This document shows, one piece after another, positions 1-5,782 of a stretch of 6,008 nucleotides of DNA; the first letter of the stretch is position 1, and each line of letters starts with the position of its first letter. Below the pieces are notes generated by a model. That model ran no database searches, was not told the origin of the DNA, and was given only the letters and a program-made list of their open reading frames with translations. This stretch comes from Bacillota bacterium (GTDB taxonomy: Bacteria > Bacillota > Sulfobacillia > Symbiobacteriales > ZC4RG38): assembly GCA_003242505.1 (NCBI GenBank), contig QGUP01000132.1, positions 1 through 6,008 of the forward strand. The letters are read 5' to 3'. A program made the translations under genes and the position numbers.

Positions 1-254
1 AAGGGCCAGGCGGCACCCCGGTCATCGCCTACCCCCACGGCTCGGTGCCAGAGGTCCTGGAGGACGGGGTGACCGGATTCATCGTCCGGTCCATCGACGA
101 GGCGGTGGCCGCGGTGGAGCGGATCCCGGAGATCGATCGGCGGGCCTGCCGGGCTGCCTTTGAGCGGCGCTTCACCGCCGAGCGGATGGCGGAGGATTAC
201 CTGGAGGTCTACACCAAGCTCATCGAGGAGAAGGCCGCGGCCCTGGTGGGGTGA
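1..254 (+). CDS. Glycosyltransferase family 4 (GT-B fold), C-terminal fragment
   Basis: This is the 3' end of a gene cut by the window edge; the reading frame begins at base 3 and ends at TGA 252-254, leaving 83 residues. The fragment opens with GGTPVIAYPHGSVPEVLEDG followed by VTGFIV. This is the typical GT4 (Glycos_transf_1) segment in which the donor-sugar nucleotide is held near the conserved PE. It closes with the usual C-terminal helix (FERRFTAERMAEDYLEVYTKLI region). GT4 enzymes are retaining transferases that move a sugar from an NDP-sugar to a lipid, glycan or small molecule, normally in the cytoplasm. The N-terminal acceptor domain is outside the window, so acceptor and sugar cannot be named. 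The transporter gene follows 66 bases later on the same strand, so co-transcription is possible. Family assignment is firm; substrate is unknown. Confidence 0.88.
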   Translation, partial: GPGGTPVIAYPHGSVPEVLEDGVTGFIVRSIDEAVAAVERIPEIDRRACRAAFERRFTAERMAEDYLEVYTKLIEEKAAALVG

Positions 255-320
255 CCCGGGCCGCCCCGTTCCCCTCGTCCCCGGCCCGGCGCGGGCCCGC
301 CTGGGGGTGATCCCGGCGCC

Positions 321-1232
321 ATGGAGAGAAGACTTGCCAACGCGTTCAGCCAGACCATCGGCTACCTGCTGGTGCTCCTCTCCGCTGCCGCCTTTGCCTC
401 CTCCTCGGCGGTGGCCAAGTGGGCCTACACCCAGGGGTTCACGCCCTGGACCTTCGCCCTGGCCGTCTCCCTGGCCAGCCTGCCGATCCTGGCGCCCGTA
501 GCGCTCCGGGTGCGGTCCCGGGCCGGGGGGCCGGGGGGCGAGCCGCCCCGGTGGGCGGTGGCGGTCCACGCCGCCCTGGGCGGCCTCTCCGCCCTCTTCT
601 TCACCGTCGCCCTGGCCTGGCTCGACGTCTCCCTGGCGACGCTCCTGGTCTTCTCCTACCCGGCGCTGGTGGCTCTGGGCGCCCGGGTGGTCTTCGGCGA
701 GCGGATGGACCCGGGCCAGCAGGCAGCGGTGGCGCTCACCGCCCTGGGCACCCTCCTCTGCACCGGGCCCGTGGAGGGGAGGGCGGCGCCGGTGGGGGTG
801 GTGCTGGCCCTGGCCACCGCGGTCTGCCACGCGGCCTACATGCTCCTGGGGGAGCGGCTCCTGGCCGGCTGGGATCCCCTCCAGGCCACCTTCGCCACCG
901 AGGTCGCGCTCTTGGTGGGGACCCTGGCCCTGCGGCCGGCGACGGTGCCGGAACTCCTCACCCTGACCCCGCTCCAGTGGGGGATCGCCCTGGTCACCGC
1001 AGTGTGGGCGGGGGCGGTGCCCTACCTCGCCCTTCTGGAGGGCATCCGCCGGGTGGGGGCGAGCCGGGCGGCCATCGTCTCCGCCGCGGAACTGCCCATC
1101 GCCCTGCTCCTGGGCTGGGGGCTGATGGGAGACCGGCTCACCTCCCTGCAGGGGCTGGGGGCCCTGCTGGTGGGGGCGGCCACGGTGCTGGTCCAGTGGC
1201 CCCGGCACCCGGTCCCGGCCGCCGGGGATTAA
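321..1232 (+). CDS. EamA/DMT-family transporter, ten transmembrane helices
   Basis: This is a 303-residue integral membrane protein of the drug/metabolite transporter superfamily, with two tandem EamA repeats. Hydrophobic segments fall at about residues 13-33, 42-63, 81-100, 104-125, 133-149, 155-176, 187-204, 217-240, 248-268 and 275-292, which fits the usual 10-helix plan and length. Repeat 1 ends with LDVSLATLLVFSYPALVALG then a short GER turn. Repeat 2 carries the matching VGASRAAIVSAAELPIALLL then GDRLT. This pattern of a small-residue helix followed by an E or D-R turn is diagnostic of EamA. The loop at residues 65-77 is Gly/Pro/Arg-rich and slightly long. ATG 321 is preceded by GGGGGTGA (303-310) at about 10 bases. 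Family members export amino acids or other metabolites, and the substrate cannot be read from sequence. The threonine aldolase downstream hints at amino-acid metabolism, but 187 bases and a hairpin separate them. Confidence 0.9.
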   Translation: MERRLANAFSQTIGYLLVLLSAAAFASSSAVAKWAYTQGFTPWTFALAVSLASLPILAPVALRVRSRAGGPGGEPPRWAVAVHAALGGLSALFFTVALAWLDVSLATLLVFSYPALVALGARVVFGERMDPGQQAAVALTALGTLLCTGPVEGRAAPVGVVLALATAVCHAAYMLLGERLLAGWDPLQATFATEVALLVGTLALRPATVPELLTLTPLQWGIALVTAVWAGAVPYLALLEGIRRVGASRAAIVSAAELPIALLLGWGLMGDRLTSLQGLGALLVGAATVLVQWPRHPVPAAGD

Positions 1233-1297
1233 GACCGGCCGCCTTGCCCGGGCGGGGGGCCCCGTCCGCCGGAGGGTGGCCCTGTCCTGTGCAACGA

Positions 1298-1325
1298 GGG
1301 AGCACCGGCGTGGGCCGGTGCTCCC
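1298..1325. terminator. Perfect 11-bp hairpin between the transporter and threonine aldolase genes
   Basis: GGGAGCACCGG (1298-1308) and CCGGTGCTCCC (1315-1325) are exact inverted repeats around a 6-base loop. The hairpin lies 65 bases after the transporter stop and 94 bases before the aldolase start. The 3' flank reads AAACCATTTG rather than a run of T, so it is not a canonical intrinsic terminator. It could be a weak or factor-assisted terminator, an mRNA-stabilising stem, or a leader element of the aldolase gene. The rest of the 1233-1419 gap holds only a weaker CCGCC/GGCGG stem (1239-1255) and no gene I can support. Confidence 0.4.
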
Positions 1326-1402
1326 AAACCATTTGATGGCACCGACTCCTCGGCGGCGGGGCAGGGATTCCCCCTCCCGGCCCCGAATCTGCGTCTCATG
1401 GC

Positions 1403-1410
1403 AAGGGAGG
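1403..1410 (+). promoter_or_regulatory. Ribosome binding site fixing the threonine aldolase start
   Basis: AAGGGAGG ends 9 bases before ATG 1420. It supports that start over the longer in-frame reading from 1276, whose extra 48 residues are basic, low-complexity and absent from the family. Confidence 0.75.
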
Positions 1411-1419
1411 CATCGGAGC

Positions 1420-2490
1420 ATGCGACCGATTGACCTGCGGAGCGACACCGTCACCGTCCCCACCCCGGAGATGCGCCGGGCGATGTACGAGGCCGAGGTG
1501 GGGGACGATGTCTACGGCGAAGATCCCACGGTAAACCGGCTGGAGGAGCTGGCCGCGGAGATCCTGGGGAAGGAGGCGGCCCTCTTCGTCGTCTCCGGGA
1601 CCCAGGGGAACCAGGTGGCGATCCTGACCCACACCCGCCGGGGGGACGAGGTGATCTGCGAGGCCGAGGCCCACGTGTACTTCTACGAGGTCGGGGCCAT
1701 CGCCGCGCTCGCCGGCTGCCAGGTCCGGCCGATCCCCGGCCACCGGGGGATGCCCGCGCCGGAGGCCGTCGCGGCGGCCATCCGGCCGAAGAACGTCCAC
1801 TTCCCCCGGACGGGGCTCATCTGCCTGGAGAACACCCACAACCGGGCCGGGGGGACGGTGCTCCCCCAGGACCAGGTGGAGGCGGTCTGCGCCATCGCCC
1901 ACCAGCACGGGATCCCGGTCCACCTGGACGGCGCCCGGCTCTTCAACGCCGCGGTGGCCCAGGGCCGGACCGCCCGGGAGCTGGCCGCCCCCTTCGACTC
2001 GGTCATGGTCTGCCTCTCCAAGGGCCTCGGGGCCCCGGTGGGGTCCATCCTCGCCGGCCGCCGGGACTTCATCGAGGAAGCCCGGCGGATGCGCAAGCTC
2101 CTCGGCGGCGGCATGCGCCAGGCGGGGGTGCTGGCCGCGGCGGGGATCGTCGCCCTCACCACCATGGTCGACCGGCTGGCGGAGGACCACGCCAACGCCC
2201 GCCGGCTGGCGGAGGGGATCGCCCAGATCCCGGGGCTGGCGGTGGACCTGGAGACGGTCCAGACCAACATGGTCTTCTTCGACATCACCGACTCCCGGTG
2301 GGACGCCCCCCGGTTGGTGGCGGCCCTGGAGGCGGCGGGGGTGCGGTGCAACGCCGTCGGCCCCCGGCGGGTCCGGTGGGTGACCCACAAGGACGTCAGC
2401 GCCGCGGACTGCGACCGGGCCCTGCTCATCCTCCAGGAGACGCTCAAGGCCGGCCCGACGTCGGCCGGCCTCGGCCCGGTGTACGGTTAG
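1420..2490 (+). CDS. ltaE: Low-specificity L-threonine aldolase (PLP-dependent)
   Basis: This 356-residue fold-type I PLP enzyme cleaves L-threonine and L-allo-threonine to glycine and acetaldehyde in the cytoplasm; the reaction also connects to serine/glycine metabolism. The start matches the family N-terminus (IDLRSDTVTVPTPEMRRAM at residues 4-22). Landmarks are VGDDVYGEDPT (27-37), the cofactor-loop SGTQGNQ (59-65), H85 in AEAHVYFYEVGA (expected to stack on the PLP ring), LENTHNRAGG (136-145), HLDGAR (168-173; D170 contacts the pyridine nitrogen) and CLSKGLGAPVGS (198-209) with K201 as the Schiff-base lysine. These are followed by LGGGMRQAGVLAAAG (228-242) and VTHKDVS (321-327). The match to the Thermotoga-type enzyme is close and colinear. 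All catalytic residues I can judge are present. The ~10-residue Gly/Pro tail is a minor extension. It appears to be a single-gene unit, facing a convergent gene downstream. Confidence 0.95.
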   Translation: MRPIDLRSDTVTVPTPEMRRAMYEAEVGDDVYGEDPTVNRLEELAAEILGKEAALFVVSGTQGNQVAILTHTRRGDEVICEAEAHVYFYEVGAIAALAGCQVRPIPGHRGMPAPEAVAAAIRPKNVHFPRTGLICLENTHNRAGGTVLPQDQVEAVCAIAHQHGIPVHLDGARLFNAAVAQGRTARELAAPFDSVMVCLSKGLGAPVGSILAGRRDFIEEARRMRKLLGGGMRQAGVLAAAGIVALTTMVDRLAEDHANARRLAEGIAQIPGLAVDLETVQTNMVFFDITDSRWDAPRLVAALEAAGVRCNAVGPRRVRWVTHKDVSAADCDRALLILQETLKAGPTSAGLGPVYG

Positions 2491-2501
2491 CCCGAGGGCG
2501 A

Positions 2502-2546
2502 GCCCGGGGCATGGTCCGGCGCCGTCCCGGCGGACGGCCCCCGGGC
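2502..2546. terminator. GC-rich nested inverted repeat in the convergent gap after ltaE
   Basis: GCCCGGGG (2502-2509) pairs with CCCCGGGC (2539-2546), and inside it GTCCG (2514-2518) pairs with CGGAC (2531-2535). It sits between two converging stop codons, where a bidirectional terminator would be expected. There is no T tract on either side, so the call is structural only. Confidence 0.3.
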
Positions 2547-2553
2547 AACGGGC

Positions 2554-2581
2554 AGGCCAGGGCTCACACCAGCCCTGGCTT
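2554..2581. terminator. Hairpin spanning the stop codon of the small minus-strand gene
   Basis: GCCAGGGCT (2556-2564) and AGCCCTGGC (2571-2579) are perfect 9-base arms around a 6-base loop. They extend by a G-T wobble and an A-T pair to 2554 and 2581. On the + strand the stem is followed by a pyrimidine-rich stretch (TTCGCCTTCTTCTCC), so it may end ltaE transcripts. On the - strand it contains the TGA of the 89-aa gene (2566-2564) and has no T tract. Confidence 0.45.
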
Positions 2582-2833
2582 CGCCTTCTTCTCCTCCGGG
2601 CCCAGGGAGACCGCCAGGATCGCGTCCAGGGGCACCACCGCCTGCCGCCGGGTGCCCCGGACCTCGTACTCGAAGCGGATGTACGCCGGCCCCACCTCGA
2701 TGGGCCCGACGGGCCGGAAGCTGATGCCGTGCTGCAGGAGCACCTCGGTCTCGCAGGTCTCGCCGCCGTGCTGCTGCTGGTACTCCTGGATCAGCCGGGG
2801 AAGCTCCTCCCGGAAGAACCGTTCATCCAGCAT
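2564..2833 (-). CDS. Small conserved-looking protein of unknown function (89 aa)
   Basis: I do not recognise this gene. ATG 2833 is chosen over GTG 2839 because the SD GGAGGTG (2847-2841 on the - strand) lies 7 bases from the ATG but only 1 base from the GTG. Residues 2-22 are charged and aromatic and look like an amphipathic helix (LDERFFREELPRLIQEYQQQ). The rest looks like beta strands: TCETEVLLQHG, a hairpin at AYIRFEYEVRGTRRQAVV (50-67), then PLDAILAVSLG (69-78) and a charged tail. It has no signal peptide or membrane segment and a single cysteine (C27). The stretch GTRRQAVVPLDAILAV faintly resembles the strand-helix part of SspB-type ClpXP adaptors, but that is speculative. Codon usage matches its neighbours. 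It diverges from rarA across 128 bases with a large palindrome, and converges on ltaE. A clean start, SD and codon bias argue for a real gene. Confidence 0.7.
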   Translation of the reverse strand: MLDERFFREELPRLIQEYQQQHGGETCETEVLLQHGISFRPVGPIEVGPAYIRFEYEVRGTRRQAVVPLDAILAVSLGPEEKKAKPGLV

Positions 2834-2840
2834 TGCCACA

Positions 2841-2847
2841 CACCTCC
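2841..2847 (-). promoter_or_regulatory. Ribosome binding site deciding the start of the 89-aa gene
   Basis: Read on the - strand this is GGAGGTG, placed 7 bases before ATG 2833. The alternative GTG 2839 would be nearly in contact with it, which makes the ATG the better start. Confidence 0.65.
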
Positions 2848-2851
2848 GCTT

Positions 2852-2874
2852 CCGGGGCGGCCTGGCCGCCCCGG
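2852..2874. promoter_or_regulatory. 23-base palindrome in the divergent region before rarA
   Basis: CCGGGGCGGCC (2852-2862) and GGCCGCCCCGG (2864-2874) are perfect 11-base arms around a single central T. It lies 4 bases upstream of the SD of the minus-strand gene and 88 bases before the rarA start. A dyad this close to two divergent starts could be an operator for a dimeric regulator, or it could fold as a hairpin in the 5' leader of the minus-strand transcript (7-bp stem, 5-base loop with realistic geometry). High GC makes chance symmetry more likely, but 11 exact pairs is still notable. A weak -10-like GATACT follows at 2887-2892 (+); no convincing -35 accompanies it. Confidence 0.4.
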
Positions 2875-2947
2875 TCGATCAAGGGTGATACTCCAATGGT
2901 TTCCCGACTCCCCCGGCAACTCCTGTGGGAAGGCCGGGGATGGGATG

Positions 2948-2956
2948 AGGAGGTGA
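2948..2956 (+). promoter_or_regulatory. Full-consensus ribosome binding site for rarA
   Basis: AGGAGGTGA is complementary to the 16S rRNA anti-SD over nine bases and ends 5 bases before GTG 2962. It decides that start over the in-frame GTG 2953, which lies inside the SD itself, and over ATG 2896, which has no SD. Confidence 0.8.
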
Positions 2957-2961
2957 AGCCC

Positions 2962-4224
2962 GTGCACCAGGAACCCCTGGCCTCCCGGATGCGCCCCCGG
3001 ACCCTGGACGAGGTGGTGGGGCAGGAGCACCTGGTGGGGGAAGGGCGGCTCCTCCGGCGGATGATCGAGACCGGGCAGGTCCGGTCCCTCATCCTCTTCG
3101 GCCCGCCGGGCACCGGGAAGACCAGCCTGGTCCGGATCATCGCCGCGGCGGTGGGGCGCCCCTTCGTCGCCCTCAACGCCGTCTCCGCCGGGGTGAAGGA
3201 GCTGCGGGACGCCATCGCCCAGGCCCGGTGGCAGGGGAGCATCCTCCTCCACGTGGACGAGGTCCACCGCTTCGCCCGGAACCAGGTGGAGGTGCTCCTG
3301 CCCGCGGTGGAGGACGGGACGGTGGTCTTCATCGGCACCACCACGGAAAACCCGTATCTCACGGTGCCCCCGGCCCTCCGGAGCCGGGCCACCATCCTGG
3401 AGCTCAGGCCCCTCACCCCCGCCGCGGTGGCCGAGGTCCTGCGCCGGGCCCTGGCCGACCCGGAGCGGGGGCTGGCGTCCTACGTCCCGGTGGTGCCGGA
3501 CGAACTGATCGACGAGCTCGCGGGGGCGGTGGGGGGCGACCTTCGGGCCGCCCTCAACGCCCTGGAGCTTGCGGTGACCACTGCGCCGCCGGGGCCCCAG
3601 GGGCGGGTGGTGACCCGGGAGTGGCTCCAGGAGTGCCTGCGCCGGGAACTCCACCGCTTCAGCGAGTCCGACGCCTACGACCTCCTGAGCGCCCTGCAGA
3701 AGAGCGTCCGGGGCAGCGACCCGGACGCCGCGCTCTTCTACCTCGCCCGGCTGGTCTCGGTGAACTTTGACCTGGAGACCATCTGCCGCCGGCTGGTGGT
3801 GATGGCCGCCGAGGACGTCGGCAACGCCTACCCCCAGGCCCTCGCGGTGGCCGTGGCCGCCGCCCAGGCCGCCCAGATGGTGGGCTACCCAGAGGCCCGG
3901 ATCCCCCTGGCTCAGGCCGTCGCCTTCCTGGCGGCCTGCCCCAAGTCCAACGCCGCCTATCGGGGGCTGGAAAAGGCCCTGGCGGACGTGGCCGCGGGAA
4001 AGGGGCAGGCGGTGCCTCCCCACCTCCGGGACGCCCACTACCAGGGCGCGGCGGCCCTGGGCCGGGGGGTCGGCTACAAGTACCCCCACGACTACCCCGG
4101 CAACTGGGTGGCCCAGCAGTACCTGCCCGACGACCTGGTGGGCACCCGCTACTACGAGCCGACCCAGAACGGGAGCGAGAAGGCGATCCGGGAGCGGCTC
4201 GAGCAGCTCTGGGGCCGGCGGTAG
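2962..4224 (+). CDS. rarA: Replication-associated recombination ATPase RarA/MgsA
   Basis: This 420-residue AAA+ ATPase of the RarA/MgsA/Mgs1/WRNIP1 family belongs to the clamp-loader clade and acts as a tetramer at stalled replication forks. The N-terminus PLASRMRPRTLDEVVGQEHL (5-24) is the family signature. The AAA+ parts are Walker A GPPGTGKT (47-54, K53), Walker B LLHVDEVHR (95-103, D99/E100), sensor 1 FIGTTTENP (123-131), arginine finger region LRSRA (139-143) and sensor 2 GGDLRAALNALE (191-202, R195). The C-terminal MgsA tetramerisation domain begins near 236 (DAYDLLSALQKSVRGSDPDA) and continues through AEDVGNAYPQA (283-293), EARIPLAQA (311-319), CPKSNAAY (326-333), HLRDAHY (354-360) and YKYPHDYPGNWVAQQYLPD (372-390). 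Length and start match Bacillus-type RarA of about 420 residues; the DLF-type N-terminal extension of some homologues is absent. All ATPase residues look intact. It is probably transcribed alone from the divergent region. Confidence 0.96.
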   Translation: MHQEPLASRMRPRTLDEVVGQEHLVGEGRLLRRMIETGQVRSLILFGPPGTGKTSLVRIIAAAVGRPFVALNAVSAGVKELRDAIAQARWQGSILLHVDEVHRFARNQVEVLLPAVEDGTVVFIGTTTENPYLTVPPALRSRATILELRPLTPAAVAEVLRRALADPERGLASYVPVVPDELIDELAGAVGGDLRAALNALELAVTTAPPGPQGRVVTREWLQECLRRELHRFSESDAYDLLSALQKSVRGSDPDAALFYLARLVSVNFDLETICRRLVVMAAEDVGNAYPQALAVAVAAAQAAQMVGYPEARIPLAQAVAFLAACPKSNAAYRGLEKALADVAAGKGQAVPPHLRDAHYQGAAALGRGVGYKYPHDYPGNWVAQQYLPDDLVGTRYYEPTQNGSEKAIRERLEQLWGRR

Positions 4225-4266
4225 GGGCCGCCAGGTCCGGCCGGGGTCCTCGGCAAGGGCGGCCCC
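4224..4266 (+). terminator. Terminator-like inverted repeat after rarA
   Basis: GGGGCCGCC (4224-4232) starts at the last base of the rarA stop codon and pairs exactly with GGCGGCCCC (4258-4266) around a 25-base GC-rich loop. The downstream flank GGCCGATTTGCCG has only three T, so this is a weak candidate. The remaining gap to 4381 holds a GGCCCG/CGGGCC repeat near 4304-4323 and nothing gene-like. Confidence 0.35.
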
Positions 4267-4364
4267 GGCCGATTTGCCGCCTCCGGTGCAACCTTCCTGT
4301 CCGGGCCCGGGCTAGGGCGGGCCGGGCCGGCGCAGACTATCGGGTGGTCCCCATCCTTTCCGAC

Positions 4365-4374
4365 GAAGGAAGGT
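4365..4374 (+). promoter_or_regulatory. Ribosome binding site of the glycine-zipper gene, possibly in a small hairpin
   Basis: GAAGGAAGGT lies 7 bases before ATG 4382 and supports that start. The core GGAAGG (4368-4373) can pair with the preceding CCTTTCC (4355-4361) around a GACGAA loop with one bulged T, so the SD could be partly hidden in the mRNA. Confidence 0.6.
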
Positions 4375-4381
4375 ATGCCGA

Positions 4382-4633
4382 ATGGCGCGCAAGCAGGATG
4401 AGCGCGAGCGCAATCGGCGGATGCGGGGGGCCGCCGCAGAGGCCGGCGGCACGGCGGCCGGCGCGGCTGCCGGCGCTGCCCTGGGGTCCTTCCTGGGGCC
4501 TCTGGGCACCCTGGCCGGTGCGGTGACCGGTGGCGCCCTGGGCAATCAGGCGGTGGACGCGGCCCAGGAGGGTGAGGCCCGCCAGGCCAAGCGCCGGCGG
4601 AAGCAGCGCCAGGACGAGGGCCAGGGGTTCTGA
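4382..4633 (+). CDS. Small double glycine-zipper protein (83 aa)
   Basis: I do not know this gene's function, but its architecture is clear. Residues 1-15 are strongly charged and basic (MARKQDERERNRRMR). Residues 16-62 are almost entirely Ala, Gly and small hydrophobics, with glycine at every fourth position in two runs: G23, G27, G31, G35, G39, and after a GPLG turn G42, G46, G50, G54. Residues 64-81 are charged and basic again (KRRRKQR at 70-76). This fits two close-packed glycine-zipper helices of about 20 residues forming a hairpin, with both basic ends on the same, probably cytoplasmic, face of the membrane. No signal peptide cleavage site or lipobox is seen, unlike the outer-membrane glycine-zipper lipoproteins of Gram-negatives. 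ATG 4382 has the SD GAAGGAAGGT. A strong terminator follows 21 bases after the stop, so it is likely the last or only gene of its unit. Confidence 0.8.
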   Translation: MARKQDERERNRRMRGAAAEAGGTAAGAAAGAALGSFLGPLGTLAGAVTGGALGNQAVDAAQEGEARQAKRRRKQRQDEGQGF

Positions 4634-4654
4634 CCTGCCAGCGGCCCTGCGGCT

Positions 4655-4692
4655 GGGCGGCGGGATGCCATCCCGCCGCCCGCTCGATTTTT
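4655..4692 (+). terminator. Intrinsic terminator after the glycine-zipper gene
   Basis: GGGCGGCGGGA (4655-4665) and TCCCGCCGCCC (4671-4681) form a perfect 11-bp stem with loop TGCCA, followed after GCTCGA by five T (4688-4692). It is the clearest rho-independent terminator in the window. It separates the + gene ending at 4633 from the convergent - gene ending at 4704. No T tract is found on the opposite strand, so it acts mainly on + transcripts. Confidence 0.8.
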
Positions 4693-4703
4693 CCCAACGC
4701 GCC

Positions 4704-5633
4704 TCAGCCCAGGCGGAGGAGCCGGGCGGCGTTGTGCCGGAAGATGAGTTCCAGGTCCTCCTCCCGGAAGTTGAGTTGCCGGCAGGTCCGTACCTGGTCC
4801 TGAAGGTACCGGTAGGCAAACCCCCGGGGGAACCAGGAGGAGTCAGTCCCGAAGATAATCCGCTCCGGCCCCACGGTCTCGTAGAACTTCCGGAAGGCGA
4901 TCTCCAGGTTCATCGGGAAGACCATCCACTGCATCCACTGGTTGGACCCCGAGGTGTCCACGTAGATGTTGGGCAGGGACCACATCAGCCACAGCAGGTC
5001 CTGGATGTAGCCGCAGCCGAAGTGGGGGATGACGAAGGGAATCTCCGGGTACCGCCGGGCGATGGGGTAGATGCTGAGGGGGCTGATGTGCTTGTGCCAG
5101 ACCACTCCCCCGCCCTTGCCCAGGGGGCCGAAGTGGATGAGCACCGGCAGCCGGCGCTCCGCCAGGTACTCCCACATGGGCGTGAGCCGGGGGTCGTCCC
5201 AGTCGGTGTCCACCCGGGGACCCAGGAGCTTTAGCCCCTTGAAGCCCCACTCCTCGATGCACTGCCTGAGTTCGTCCAGGGCCCCCGGCGCGGCCGGGTC
5301 CCGGAGAAAGCAGAGGGCCTCGAACCGGCCCGGGTGCCGCCGGAGTTGCCGGGCCATGTTCGCGTTGGAGGAGCCGGTGACGAAGACGATGCGCTCCAGG
5401 TTGTAGCGCTCCATCTCCGCCACCCACCGGTCCGCCAGGGCGTCCTCCTCCGCGAGGGTCCGGGCCGGCGGCTCCGGAGTGCCGTGGTCCCACTCCTGGG
5501 CCATCCGCCGGTCCCGGCGGCGGCTGTACTCGGCCAGCTCCGGGTGGGGCGGCTGGGGCGGCCAGGGCCCCTCGGGCACCGCGTAGAAGTGGACGTGAAA
5601 GTCGATGATCTTCACATTGCCGATCCGAATCAT
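4704..5633 (-). CDS. Amidohydrolase family 2 (COG2159-type) metal-dependent TIM-barrel hydrolase
   Basis: This 309-residue cytoplasmic enzyme belongs to the Amidohydro_2 branch of the amidohydrolase superfamily, which hydrolyses or decarboxylates small acids, lactones and aromatic compounds. From ATG 5633, the metal-site residues are DFHVH (11-15; H13 and H15), H167 in VLIHFG, H204 in IPHFGCG and D264 in FGTDSSW; FKGLKLL (131-137) is the family strand-3 motif. Residues 205-245 are unusually rich in Trp and Met (LLWLMW, NQWMQWM). The C-terminus FREEDLELIFRHNAARLLRL is the typical closing helix. The frame stays open up to ATG 5807, but those 58 extra residues are low-complexity and precede the first barrel strand, so they are excluded. 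ATG 5633 has AGGTGA (5644-5639) about 5 bases upstream. The 160-base gap to the divergent phosphatase gene is relatively AT-rich near 5656-5715, the likely promoter zone, but I cannot name -35/-10 boxes. Substrate is unknown. Confidence 0.9.
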   Translation of the reverse strand: MIRIGNVKIIDFHVHFYAVPEGPWPPQPPHPELAEYSRRRDRRMAQEWDHGTPEPPARTLAEEDALADRWVAEMERYNLERIVFVTGSSNANMARQLRRHPGRFEALCFLRDPAAPGALDELRQCIEEWGFKGLKLLGPRVDTDWDDPRLTPMWEYLAERRLPVLIHFGPLGKGGGVVWHKHISPLSIYPIARRYPEIPFVIPHFGCGYIQDLLWLMWSLPNIYVDTSGSNQWMQWMVFPMNLEIAFRKFYETVGPERIIFGTDSSWFPRGFAYRYLQDQVRTCRQLNFREEDLELIFRHNAARLLRLG

Positions 5634-5782
5634 CCCGATCACCTGTGACGGGAGGGTTTGAACACAAAAGGAATATGCAACTTCTTCCCGATCGGCGCCG
5701 AAAAACCCTTCCCTTGCACCGCCCTCGCCGCCGGGTCTGGTGGGATCCCGGCCGGCGGTGTAAGCTAGGTCTCGAGAGCCGC

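Noticed and set aside
283..297. GGCCCG/CGGGCC inverted repeat between the glycosyltransferase and transporter genes
   Set aside because: Only 6 bp with a 3-base loop and no T tract; easily expected by chance at this GC content.
1261..1330. T-box-like GGGTGG near 1274-1279 in the ltaE leader
   Set aside because: The diagnostic TGGNACCGCG core is absent and no specifier-loop architecture can be seen in so short a leader.
419..1336. Plus-strand open frame (305 codons) in another frame over the transporter
   Set aside because: Gly/Pro/Arg/Ala repeats and no SD; the overlapping frame encodes a clear EamA protein.
1398..1433. Eleven-codon upstream frame (ATG 1398 to TGA 1431) overlapping the ltaE start
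   Set aside because: No SD precedes ATG 1398, and the AAGGGAGG that follows it serves ltaE; nothing supports translation.
1396..2388. Minus-strand open frame (330 codons) opposite ltaE
   Set aside because: Low-complexity shadow of the aldolase gene, caused by the strong G/C bias at third positions.
2791..4089. Long minus-strand open frame (432 codons) opposite rarA
   Set aside because: It is a mirror of the rarA coding strand in GC-rich DNA. The translation is Gly/His/Pro/Arg-rich with no domain, and rarA itself is unmistakable.
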